Assembly (NCBI RefSeq): GCF_013373865.1
Contig: NC_050477.1
Location: 11,402,722-11,466,721 of the forward strand
Length of the DNA: 64,000 bases
From: Monomorium pharaonis
Lineage: Eukaryota > Arthropoda > Insecta > Hymenoptera > Formicidae
Direction of reading: 5' to 3'
Under the pieces are notes generated by a model, which was given only the letters and a program-made list of their open reading frames with translations, was not told the origin of the DNA and ran no database searches. Both the position numbers and the translations under genes were made by a program. Shown here piece after piece: positions 1-11,676 of this stretch. The stretch's first letter is position 1. Each line of letters begins with the position of its first letter.

Positions 1-870
1 TTTTAACCGATACATCATACTGGGTGTGAAAATTAGTTCATTGACAATCTTTTATCCTTTTCTCGCTCTCTTTAGATGTATTAGGATATATTGCAACTTT
101 CAAATAAGGTAATGGGAAAAAAACTTAAATCAACAATCATTGTCTCACATGTAAGCAAAAGTACAAAATCTTTTTTAAATAATCTGGTAACCTTAAAGAT
201 CAATTCGTTATTTTTTTGTAGAAATAGTGAAGAAATTTTACGTAATTTATTATTTATTATTTGAGAGTATTAAAAAAAGTAATATTAAAAATTTTTTTAA
301 TTGTATATGAAATTGTATGTTAAATGTTATACATTAAATATGTATAACAGTAATCGGAAAAGAAAAGGAGAGAGGTAGTATTTGACAGACAAGACTAACA
401 GTAATAGGTTCATATTTTGTATTTTTCCTTTGTATTTTTTTCATTTTTATTTTGGATATGAAATGTTTATTTAAATGATTTAAAAGAATGCTTATTACAT
501 TTAATATTTAGAAAACTGCAACATAAGTTAACATAAATATTAATTGCCTATGTACTTAAAGCGACAGCATTAAAACAGTTTTGTTCTACAACAGGTAACA
601 ATTTAAATCCACATTTACCACAAATCTAATTACGTCGATTTCAGTACTTGGAAAAATTATTTTTGTAAGAATTATTTTGGTATTTCTACACACACTAATA
701 TAAACCTTGTGTAAAGAGAAATGTCAAAATTAATGAAGGACACACTAGTACCTTCTATTTCTAGTGTGCAGCTAAACGTCCAAGTAGTTTTTCAACTTCC
801 GTAGACACATCCGCATTTACGTTTGTTGACGTTTATACTCTTGAAAGATCGATGCGTGATACGAACTACT
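1..870. other. AT-rich intergenic DNA, no gene seen
   Basis: This stretch is AT-rich with poly-A and poly-T runs. No open frame of useful length, splice-bounded exon or RNA gene could be recognised. It could be intron or flank of a gene outside the window. Confidence 0.5.
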
Positions 871-1349
871 CGATACCACGCGCGAGGACATATCAATGTG
901 CCGTCGCGATACGTTCGCTTTGCTCTGTTCCTAGGTGGTATTTCCGTCTAATTTGAAAAGCCCTGTAACCCAAACTAATGGACCACGCGGGAGAGATCAA
1001 TCTGCGTTACCTTCGCGCGAATTATTTTTCCGCGAGGTACGACTGTCCGTGCGCTTTCCATCCGCGTGTGTACGCATGGTATTATTGACGCGAGCGCTAA
1101 AAAATAAACAAAAAATGCGGCGTCCACGTCAGAGAGGCGGGTTTTACGCCCCCGGGCCATTCTGCTCTCCGCTATACCCTTTGTACATTTATAATTTCGC
1201 AATAACATAAATATCGTACGCGGCAGAGAATGTGCGAAGCACTGCAATTATAAATTCTTGATGATCAAGAGGACCGTGATTCCGTCCGATTACTTTGAAA
1301 AGCGCTTGACGTGCGGATAATGAGAAAACGTCATGCAAAATCCGTCCGG

Positions 1350-1354
<5 letters not shown>

Positions 1355-1380
<26 letters not shown>
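1355..1380. repeat. Poly-T run
   Basis: An uninterrupted run of 26 T. It is a simple mononucleotide repeat with no other support for function. Confidence 0.9.
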
Positions 1381-4120
1381 CGGTACCTCAAAATTCGCCC
1401 CGCTCAGCATATATCGGGGCACGACCCCGGGCAACGCGAATCGAAAACGAGCGAAAATTTCGCCGGCAACTTCGCAAATTGAGATGCAAATTACTGACGG
1501 TGACCTTTACGACGGCGATTTCATTGCTAGGTAGAGATTTGAATACCCTCCCCCGAAAACTGCGGAGTTGAATTCTAAACGGGAATTAAGTTCGCTACAC
1601 GCAGCCTCCATTCTCCGCGGCGCTGCTTAAACGTTTCGTAGGGAATTCAGCGAAATTTGATAAAAACCGGTTATGATCGTTTATCTTTTATCTTCTTATA
1701 AAATATGGGTAGTTTTGTACGGTTTTTTTTTTGCGTGCGCGTGAGTTCAATTTACGCGAATCTGGTTTTACACGATATCTCTCGGGAACGCGCTAATAAC
1801 ATAAATCGGGAATAACGCGTGTCAAACGTCCCGCTGATGCAAAGCCGGTACGCGATTTCACTGTGAATTCTATCGCTCCTCTATGTCTCTCCCCTCTCTC
1901 TCTCTCTCTCTCTCCCTCTCTCTCCTTTCAGCATTGGAAAGTTATTTGTTTATTGTATAATCCGACATCGCGCGAAATCTAGTGCGCGGCGTAGAGCGTA
2001 ATAATAATAATTTCTCCGTGAGTACGCACAAACCGCGAGCCCTTGTTATTCTGTTTCTAATTTTCACACAAATTTCGGAATCTCTATATGGTTCCGAAAC
2101 CCTCGCGGGAATCGCGTTAATAACGTAAACTGCGAATTACATGCGCGCCCACCAAGCGTGAGGCCGCGTCGCGTCACACACGCGCCGTAACACGTGAATC
2201 TTATGTTAACGTACAAGTCCCGCGTTAAATTGGGAGAATTCATTGGCCGGAACGCGCGTCAGCCGGATCGACGAGGCGGTTTCTCTCGTCTTTTTTTTTT
2301 CTTTTTTTTAGGAGGGGGTCGGCCGCCTCTCTCTCTCTCTCTCGTTCAACGGACGAACGGACTTTGGCCATTCCCAAAGTTTAAAACACCGAAATCGAAT
2401 GGCGGCCAATCGCCTTTTTTATTATCGCGCATATCTGTACCGCCGGATAATGGCCGTACGCGAGCGTGTGTACATATCTCCCCAACCCCCGCCCTCCCGG
2501 AAGAGGCGCGCGTGTATCTCTCGCTCGCGTTTATTTCGTGTCACGCCGAAAGTCCGGTCCTACTACAAACCACCCGGCTGTAAAAACCCGATATTAGAAC
2601 GGAGGGCGGCTCGCGCCGCGCGCTAGCTGGGCTCTTCTTGCAAATTTCATTTCACGATTGTATGTATTATGTTATATAACATCCGCGCGTATGTACGTAT
2701 ACACACGCGGTATTTCATAATTTTTTTTTACGCGGCGATATATAATTTCGTATGTAAATAAATCACGTTTCATTTTTATGATTCCGCCGTAATTCTCGCG
2801 TTACGCGCCGCGCGATCGTTATACACGTTTACATTTTGCGAATTATGTATCATTATCCTCACTTTTTAATGAGCGTTCCTCACATTTTTTATCCACCAAA
2901 CGATTCTCTTCGGCGTTTTTAATGTATTTTCCGGTGACGCGCGCGAACGCGATTTAATTTAATATCGTTATCAATATCGCGTGTTTTTCCGTTCTCACCT
3001 TTTTTCTTTCCTTTATTTCCTCCTCTCCCGGGATAGCTCGTGGCGCGCGGAGTCCCTAAGGGAGTCTCTCTTTAAGCCCTCCATTTTCGTTTGTTTGAAA
3101 AATTCGCGTCAATCTACACGGGGTGGCGGCGGCGGTGGAGTAATGGCGGTGCTTCCGCTAAAATGTTATTTGATCGACAAAGTGGTTTGGCTGCACGGCC
3201 TGCAGGGTGTTATATTATACACATTTACACGTTTACACAGGGCTCCGACCAGCGCGGCGTTCGGTTTACACCGGCCACGTGTCGCGGTGCCTTTCTCCCT
3301 TTCACCCCCGCCTAGCGTAAACGTGCGCTCGCCTTCGCGCGCCCGTTTGCGCGCGCGCGTGTATGTGTGTGCACACGCGTGTCGCACGTAACGGTCACGT
3401 ACCTGCGCGTGCACGTGTACGGGCGCCCGTGCACATTGAACACGTCTTTTGGGCACACGTGCACTTGCGCCGCGCCGCGGTGATATATATATATATATAT
3501 ATATGTATAATACGACACTCGGCATCGCGCGCTCCCCATTCTTTCTCATACACGGAGTCCCGACTCGATTTCATTAGAGCGATTGAAAATAATCCCGGAA
3601 ATACGCCGGGAAGGTGATTAAGGCCTTGTAAGGGTGTCGAATCTTGATGGAATTGCGTTTGACGAGTAATTACCGAGAGTTATTGGAAGAGTCGCTATCG
3701 GATTTGATTTTCCTTAGGAAGAGCCGGATTGATCGGGCTCGGGAACCCGTTGTTAAGGACGAGGGTGTGGTTCCGCGACACCCTGTGTACACACGGTCGC
3801 TGTTTGCGTGTACGTGTGTTGCGCCCCGGTGTTCGCTCACGCGTGTGTACACGAGGCTGAACAATATACACGGTGGGTTTGTCGTGGCTGGCTCGCCGGA
3901 TTCGGCAAGCTTCGTCGTACGTAGTGTACGCCCGTGTACATGCATGTCTGAACGCGGGGGTAACTCGGAGGAGGTCGAACCGGTGGTGGGAAATAGCGAC
4001 GTGGCGTGGCGCGAGATGGGACGGAGAAAGGAGAGGGAGGCAGTTCGGTGATAGCGGTTATTGAATTATTAATTAAGCCTGTTAATTAATAAACGATAGG
4101 TTGCAAGTCCCGGTAGTCAA

Positions 4121-4152
<32 letters not shown>
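4121..4152. repeat. CCAG tetranucleotide repeat
   Basis: Eight perfect copies of CCAG in tandem inside the CpG-rich block. It is probably a length-polymorphic microsatellite. Confidence 0.9.
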
Positions 4153-4882
4153 TTGGTTAAACCACGTCGGGGGCTTCGTCTACTCGTTTCTACTACCGAC
4201 TGCTATACTGCCATTGCAACTACTCTGGCACTGCGGCAATCCCCTTCTTGTTGTAATCTTTGCGGAACTCCGGTCTTGTGTAACCGCGTTGAGACAAGCT
4301 TGCCACAAACGCAAAGGCGACGACGCCGGGCGTCTTTCCGAATGTCGACGGTGTAATTTCGCTCGACGCCAGGCTCGGCTTTTTTTCCCCCCGAACGATG
4401 CGATACATTGCACCGTCCTCTCGCGATTATCAATTAACCGAACGAACTCGACGTAATGAAGAAACCGCGCGTCAATTTGAGCAAATTAATTATACACGTT
4501 CGTTTGATGAAGGAGCTACTTAGTCACAGAGAAAAATAATATGAGAGATGTAATACTAATTGAAAACAAAAACAAGAAATAAATGAAGTAAAGAAACATA
4601 TCAATATTTGTTGATAATGAGAACGCTTTAAAGTTCTCTTGAAAATATTTCTACAAAAATAAACGCCCTATTCCTTCTCGTTTATCTGCAAATACCAATA
4701 CATCAATAAAGGCATAAATGGTAGAAATAACAGGAAAATAAAAATTTTAGAGAAAATGTCAATATGACCATCTGTGTATGTGTATATGTACGCGTGTGCA
4801 CACACGCGTATTAATATATATGATCTTTGTTATTTTTCATTAGCTTTTCAAAAAGTCCGTCTTTAAAAAGTTATTAATATCC

Positions 4883-4918
4883 TATCTCGGTATAAAAATT
4901 TATCTCGGTATAAAAATT
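4883..4918. repeat. 18-bp tandem duplication
   Basis: The unit TATCTCGGTATAAAAATT occurs twice head to tail without mismatch. It looks like a recent local duplication. Confidence 0.85.
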
Positions 4919-7185
4919 TAAGACGCCAGTATATCATTGACGTTTCCAACGATCGTCTTTCAGAGACTGATCCTATTGGATACCACGTATGAGCAAAATA
5001 AATCAATTTCTATGCGTTTTCTGAATTCCATTTGGCGTTCCGTTGATCCGCTGTTTTTCTCGCAATGAACCGCTAACCGTTCGCCGTCCGTCTACCTGAG
5101 AAAACGGGATAGACGAGACGGGGTGAGAGTATAATGATATTCCGTCGGGAAGAGAGCTGTAAAAATTTGGAGTACGGCCGGGAGCGATGTGGCTGAACGG
5201 TGCAAGAAGTGTGCCTGGAGGAATGAAGCTCTCGGGACCCGACAGAATCAAATTACATGATATGGACCGTAAAATAAATAGACGAATATTCATTCTCTCT
5301 CTTGATCCGCGATTTTCTTTTTTTTTCTGTTATTCGCGACCGCTGTTCGTCTATCACCTCTGCTTTTTTTTTCTTTCTTCCTTTTCCCCTCCTTCTTTCT
5401 CTTTCTCTCCTTCTCCCTCTCTCTCTCTTTCTTTATTTCTCTTTTTGTGAGGACATCCGTTCGTACATGCTCTTTCATACATTCGTGAACGCGCGTACGT
5501 CATGCAGATCTCGTTTTTTGAAAATTAGAGTTGTCTCAGGCTGCTTTGCATTGGCGACGCATGTTGTTGCACGTACAACCGACATACAGGAAATTATGGC
5601 AGCTCCGTACTCTCTCCCGTCACGAATTTCAAACAACTAACTGAACCGACTGAAAAAGACACAGAAGCAATGAATGGTAGTACAAAAGCATAAAAATGCA
5701 ATCGCCGCAGTGCGCGTTGAAATTTCTTCTACATAATATGTTCCGTCCATATCATGAATTATTGATGGAACCTGTAGAACCGATTTTTTTCCTAAATGAA
5801 AATTTGGTAGGGATTCAAGACTTGAGTAATATTTAAATATGTTTAATTAGCGAATAAAATAGTAATATGACATAATTCCCGCTTAATCACGTTAGCTGCA
5901 ATTAGTGTCGTCCTGCAATTGTGGACCTCAACGTCTCATTTTGTCCGTCGAACGAAAAATCTCCGCGGCCAATCACGGTAATTGGCTCTTCCTCGGCAAG
6001 TCCGCTTATGTCTGGCGTTTGTTCTGCGGCGGCGCAAGGAGACCAATGTCACAGAATAGGCGGAAGGCAAAACTGCGAAGCGGAGGGAGCTCGAACCGAT
6101 CGAGGTCCTCGGGACTGGGACAAAACCTGTAATCGAATCTCTACCGTCTATAGCTGGGAAACTCTCTTTTCCGGTCGCGCAGTTCAACGAATTTTTTTCT
6201 ATCTCGCCGCCAAGTCTCCGGGACTAAACCTGGTTTCCGAAAACTACCCTCTCTGCCGGAGTTACGTGGTTATCCCGTGATTGAGTTAGCCGAACTTTTT
6301 CGAACCGGGGAGAATATTCTCATCGACGGCGACAAAACTTCCTGAAAAAATGGCGACGTTCCTCGCGTCTGTCGTAGCATTGTCCGAAAATTAATTGCCC
6401 GAAGAAAAGATAAAACCACCGGGGGCTTGATAACCGACGCGCGCGTCGTTTGATTTCGTTTCAAAAGGAATTTTTACGCCGCCTCATTGAAGCGTTATCA
6501 ATAAATATTATATTGGCTCTTCCCGCGAACGTGTGCTGTTCTTTTTTTCCTTTTATCCCGTCTCCGGACGTGTTGTCCAGGACGACACTCTTTATATTCG
6601 TTCCCTTCTTAATTGATTATATGTATATTCCTGGTACGAGCGAACAAATGGGCATGACACTTTTTTCCCCGACCGCTCCTCGGACCGACCATCGACTTTC
6701 TGTTTCATGCGCGATTGCAATCAAAGGATTTATTACTTTCGGCAATTATTATTTTCCGCTTGCTTAGTCCGTTCGCTGGATGCAAATTGCCCTTTCGCGT
6801 GTCCTCTGCACTGTCTCTGCACCGTCACACCACATGCAGTCGTGTGTGCATATGCGTCCTCTCGGTTGTTCTTACGACACATAAACGCCAATAACGATGC
6901 GAAGCCGATACGAAATTATCCCGACAAGCGGAATTCTCTACAGTGGAATAGAATCCGCGATGAGAGCCTTCCCAATCCTCCCTTTCTCTCTCTCTCTCTC
7001 TCCCTCTCTTCCTCTTCGCAATTCGCGCACGTAGCCCGAAGTTCCATGTTTTTTGTCGCCCCTGCCCATCATCGGTCTATCCATCCATCCAGCCATCCAT
7101 CCCCTGCTTTGTCACCCTTCTGCCGCAAGCATCCCGCGGGAAATTTTAAACTCAGACCGCTCGGATGGGAGAAAGACAGACAGAA

Positions 7186-7216
<31 letters not shown>

Positions 7217-8705
7217 ACGAAGAGAGAGATCGTATCGCGGGAACATAGAATAAGGTATGGGCAAAACGGAGGAGCGTCTTCGGTTTTCGTTGGCTGCATA
7301 CTGATAAACCGTGTCGATATCGCCGCCAGGAATTTTGTCCTCCCTCGCGACGATGATACTCCTCCTGTTCCAAAAGTAACGATCGTCGCGAAGACAGTAC
7401 GGCTCGGCCAAATTGAACTGTCGCTATTTCGTATGCCAGCCGTAACAACCGCTGTTGTTGTTGTTTTCCCGCAACGGAAGATTTTATCCTCCGCTCGTTT
7501 CCTCGCCACGGCGTAGAAGCATCCTCGACCGCTCGCGGAAGGTAAATCAGCAATAGCTTCAACAATAGCGCGAATCGACGTTTAATTAAAATATTTAATT
7601 AAAATGCAGGTTTATGTATAAAAACAGAGAGGGAGAGAGTGAGAGAGAGAGAGAGAAAGAGAGACGTGATATCTTTGGTCGCTGACGTTTTTCTTTTACA
7701 TCACATTTCCTCACAGTCCTCACGCGTAATGAAAATAAATGAGAATAATATAAACATCATCACTGCGTATTTTCCACGATACTGTATTTTCAGTATATAC
7801 TTGAAAATAATAAATTTGTGGCGAAGAGAGCTTGTGCACTGACTGAAAAGGGTTTGCAGCGAGCGGCGGCATCGCGAGGTTGACAATAAAAAAAATTCGG
7901 CGGCTCATTTCGGGAGATACTGTCGACAGGATCAACTTCGGCGGGCGGTGCCCACCAAATACAGGGCGAAATATCGCGCCACGTGTTACTTTGAAAAATT
8001 AATCGCTCCCGGAGGTCCCTCGGGGATCGGCTGCCGCGACCGACCTCTCGCCGTCGACCCCTTCGTTCTGAAGGGGACGAGTTACCCGTAAATTCTAACA
8101 AACGCGACGCATCGTCCTGCCGGGGGCATGAAAATTAATGACAGGGGCGTGACAGGGGGGGTGGTACCTCCGGTCTCGTATACCGGAGTATACGAAGGTG
8201 AGGGTGGATCAGACGGGGGCGCGGCAGTGCAGCAATAATGCATACGGACACGCGATAATCCGCGGAAGGCCTCTCTTCCTCTCGTTAACGCGCCGCCGGC
8301 CGAAAGGCACACGTCAGTCATATCATACGTAACTGCCGGCTCTGCGTGACAAGGGTCGTTTTACGTCTTACCTTACACTTTTACACTCTCCTATCCCGGG
8401 GCACAAGAACACGCCTGTTACGCTGAGCGTTGGGGGAAATACAAAGTCAACAGTTCGCGTCGCGTTCTGTTATTCCGCTGTGAGGTAAACCTGCCGCGAC
8501 AAAATTCCTATATGCCAAATGTAATTTTCTAACATTATATATCTGTCGATTTTTTTAAATTGTTGTTTAAGAGAAATGTACGGTGATCTGTTCAGAAATA
8601 AATACCAAATGTTTCGGAAAATTAGTAAAAATTATTTAGATATCCATGGTGTATGAAAAAGTTTATATACTTGTATTAATTACAATATATTTATATTCTC
8701 TCTTT

Positions 8706-8707
<2 letters not shown>

Positions 8708-8743
<36 letters not shown>
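8708..8743. repeat. CA dinucleotide microsatellite
   Basis: About 18 uninterrupted CA units. The short frame that reads through it on the reverse strand is a run of alternating Val and Cys and is not a gene. Confidence 0.9.
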
Positions 8744-8744
<1 letters not shown>

Positions 8745-8953
8745 TGTTGTAATTTGTTTTCTTGTTTGTCCCTTTCTTTTTTACTTTTCCTAATATATTA
8801 TTAAAATATAAAATGTTTTTAGATACATTTATAAAACTTTTTTTTTTATCAATTTTGTAATTAAAATTAGACAAATTGTTTCTATATATTTTTGCACACA
8901 AATATTTTATGTTTCTTCATATTTCATGCATTCGTTTCTTTCTCATAGACAAC

Positions 8954-9007
8954 TTTTATGAAAGAATTAAAATTTTTTACTTACAAAATTTTAATTCTTT
9001 CATAAAA
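8954..9007. repeat. Perfect-stem hairpin
   Basis: The arm TTTTATGAAAGAATTAAAA is followed after a short loop by its reverse complement. It may be a small MITE remnant or a replication-slippage palindrome. Confidence 0.75.
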
Positions 9008-9548
9008 AATTTTATAAAATATTTATAATTTTATAAAATTTTTCGCTTACAAAATTTTAGTAACTTTATTGTTAGCCATTTTTTTTAAACTTGCGCAGCG
9101 AAATAATTGCAGAAGAGTCACGTATCGTTACAGACAGTACATTAAATATCGTTAAAAATATGATACTGAAAATAATTTCTGAGAAAGTAGCTTTGATAAT
9201 CCCGGAGTAATACCTGTCGGAGCAAATGCGGTCTGGTAATGTGTCAAAGGCCGGCTCAGCGTTAGCATGGCAGGAAACGTACGAAATACTTTATGTTGCG
9301 TGAAAAAAAGTGCGTTATACGTTCGTACGTAATCTGATAAGTGCTACCGCTGTAATTGTGTGTACACTGCGAGGCCGCGTAGGTCATGCTTGTAAATTAT
9401 GTAACGGTCGACGAATGCGCCATATACGGACACGCCGTACAAGTCTACAATCTGATGGATTATCTTATCAGAAATGAATGAAAGCTCTGCCCTTTGTTAT
9501 GCTTGATTACAATTCTAGACCATGTCAGAGAGAAAGAGAGAGAGCAAG

Positions 9549-9622
9549 AAAGAGAAAGAGAGAGAGGGAAATAGGATTTTATATATATATATAAAATCCT
9601 ATTTCTCTCTTTTTCTCTCTTT
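9549..9622. repeat. Long hairpin centred on a TA run
   Basis: A GA-rich arm, then AAATAGGATTTTATATATA, then its mirror and a CT-rich arm. The two sides are nearly perfectly complementary over more than 30 bp each. Confidence 0.8.
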
Positions 9623-9627
9623 CTGTG

Positions 9628-9629
<2 letters not shown>

Positions 9630-9673
<44 letters not shown>

Positions 9674-9680
9674 TATATTG
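9630..9680. repeat. TA dinucleotide microsatellite
   Basis: A TA run with one CACA interruption, directly beside the hairpin that ends at 9622. Confidence 0.85.
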
Positions 9681-11624
9681 CTCTCTCTCTTATATATAGT
9701 AATAATAATAATGACGATAACGTGATGATAGCAATAATTATAATAATAAGAATTATAAGTATGTATAATATTAATTATTATTACTATTATTTGTTTGTAC
9801 AATAATAACAACAATTATTATTATTACCATTATTTGTACGTATGCTCTTTGATGTAGTTGCATTTTGAACAAAAGCACCATTTCGCAATATCCGGTATTA
9901 ACCTGATGACAATTGTAGCGTAGTCTGTGAAACGGTCGTTCGTTCGTTTGTTCGTTCGCATATTTTTGAAAATGGAAGAAAGTATGAAAAACTTATAATA
10001 GCATGTAATGTTTATTTCGTGCTGTTTCGCGTGCTGCTTCACGTAATACGCTTCACGAAAAGACGAAAAAAAAGTCGAAAGGGAAAGAAAAGGGGAAGTT
10101 AAAAATTAAAAAATACCCGCGTGTTAGCTCTTCATATATATCATTCCTTTAATTATGCATCTAGAGCTCCCGTTGTTTGTAGCTTCTGAAAAGTGCTCCT
10201 AACAAATCCCATTACGCCGGAAAAGCGCCGATACGCGTATGTACGCGAGCGTGGAAAAGGGGTGAGTGCGACATTGTCCGAGCGATTACGCCTCGTTCAT
10301 GATTAATTCAACGCATTCACTCGCATTCACGTTCGAAAACACGCGCGGATTATGAAATCAAGCGGAGAGGGGGGAGGGAAGCGGATACTTGCGGATGCTG
10401 AGGCGTGATCGAGACGCGCGCCATCGTGATCGCGCGTACAGATGCGGAACGGCATTCGGTTGTCCGTGGACGTGTGGCGACAAAGGCGCGCGAGATGAAA
10501 AAGGGCGGACGCGAGAACGCGCGCGAGAACCGGCGAGGGGTGGCACAGCGCCTAGGAATAGCGATTAGAAATGCCGCGGTGGCCATTGCCGATCATTCGA
10601 AAGTCGCCGCCCGCATAGTAATTTCCTCGAGAGTCCTTCAGGACCTCACCCTTGAACGTATTCTCGCTCCCGCTACCCCCGTCCCTTTTGCGTCATCCGG
10701 ATAATCAACACCCGCACTTTCTACTCACCGAAGGTGCTTCATTGTCAACTTGGCGTTTTGCAGGCGTTTCCTCCTTTGTAGAACCGCACTTGAATCGGAA
10801 ACAAATCGAGAACGGTTTTGCGCCCGTACGTCGTCTCTTCCCCACCCGCTGCTTTCCTCCTCCGACTAGGTAATTGCGGAATTGGCCGCGTAATTTGTGT
10901 ATATAAATATTTCATGCACATCGGCGGCAAAGTGGGCGGCAAGGTAATATTCGTATTTAATGCATTTAAATTAACGGAGAATATTTAACAAGCGAATGCA
11001 ATTAATAGTCGAGCGCGGCTTACACGCGCGCACCTCCTGCATCTCCACGCAATACCGCAAATATAAACATAATTATTAATGTCATGTTAATATTCGCAAT
11101 GTGGCACGTCAACGTTTGCAAAGACCGTAAGAACGAAGCGTAGGAGCCGAATTAACTTCGCGCGCGTTATTCTCATTGCTTATTAAATGCCGTTGTGTTC
11201 TGTAGGATAATTCTAGTAAATTGAATTGAATTAAACAGTTCTTTTCTAAGTCAAGATAGAAAAAAGAATACAGAATACTGTTTAGTTTTACTATTCTGTG
11301 ATTATATTTTTTTCGAACCAGTGCACCGATGCACTTGCAAGAAGTATGACTGTACTTTTCTGAAATGAAATATGGCATGTACTTTTTTTATTGTTTTTTT
11401 ATTATTCTGTGTACAAAAATATGGTGACGTAATAGCCTGTAAATTGGAAAGTCAATACTCTGCCAGATATCATTTTGTCATCAAATTATTTTGTTACATT
11501 GAGTGCTTAAATATATCACGTTTTAACTACGTTCTAAATACGGTTCTTTATGTTTTTCATAACGTTGTTTATCACTAACAATAAGTTATATTAGAATGCT
11601 TTTACAATTTGTTCTTTTAAGTTA

Positions 11625-11676
11625 TTTTCTGAAATATATTTCGCTACATGTTTTCTGAAATATATTTCGCTACATG
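11625..11676. repeat. 26-bp perfect tandem duplication
   Basis: The unit beginning TTTTCTGAAATATATTTCGC is present twice head to tail. Function is unknown; it is probably a replication duplication. Confidence 0.85.

Larger units (their letters stand above)
871..8480. other. CpG-rich gene-free block
   Basis: A GC- and CpG-rich block with many short open frames on both strands. These frames are low in complexity (Arg/Ser/Leu-rich, from CT and GA runs) and overlap one another in opposite directions, as expected from stop-poor GC-rich sequence and not from coding. I found no phase-consistent exon pair. It contains poly-T at 1355-1380, CT tracts near 1890-1925 and 2325-2345, an AT run near 3483-3503, a CCAG tandem repeat at 4121-4152, CT/TTC-rich sequence at 5360-5450 and GA/CT runs near 6985-7020, 7185-7230 and 7625-7665. 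It may hold regulatory DNA, a long non-coding RNA or the intron of a large gene. Confidence 0.5.
8481..10080. other. AT-rich stretch with simple repeats and hairpins
   Basis: No gene was recognised. The block holds a CA microsatellite (8708-8743), hairpins at 8954-9007 and 9549-9622, a TA run (9630-9680) and TAA/TTA-rich trinucleotide sequence from about 9695 to 9830. Confidence 0.6.

Noticed and set aside
6707..7516. 269-codon open frame on the plus strand, the longest uninterrupted frame in the window
   Set aside because: The translation is dominated by Ser/Leu and Arg/Glu runs from CT and GA microsatellites, has no domain, and is overlapped by three open frames on the minus strand.
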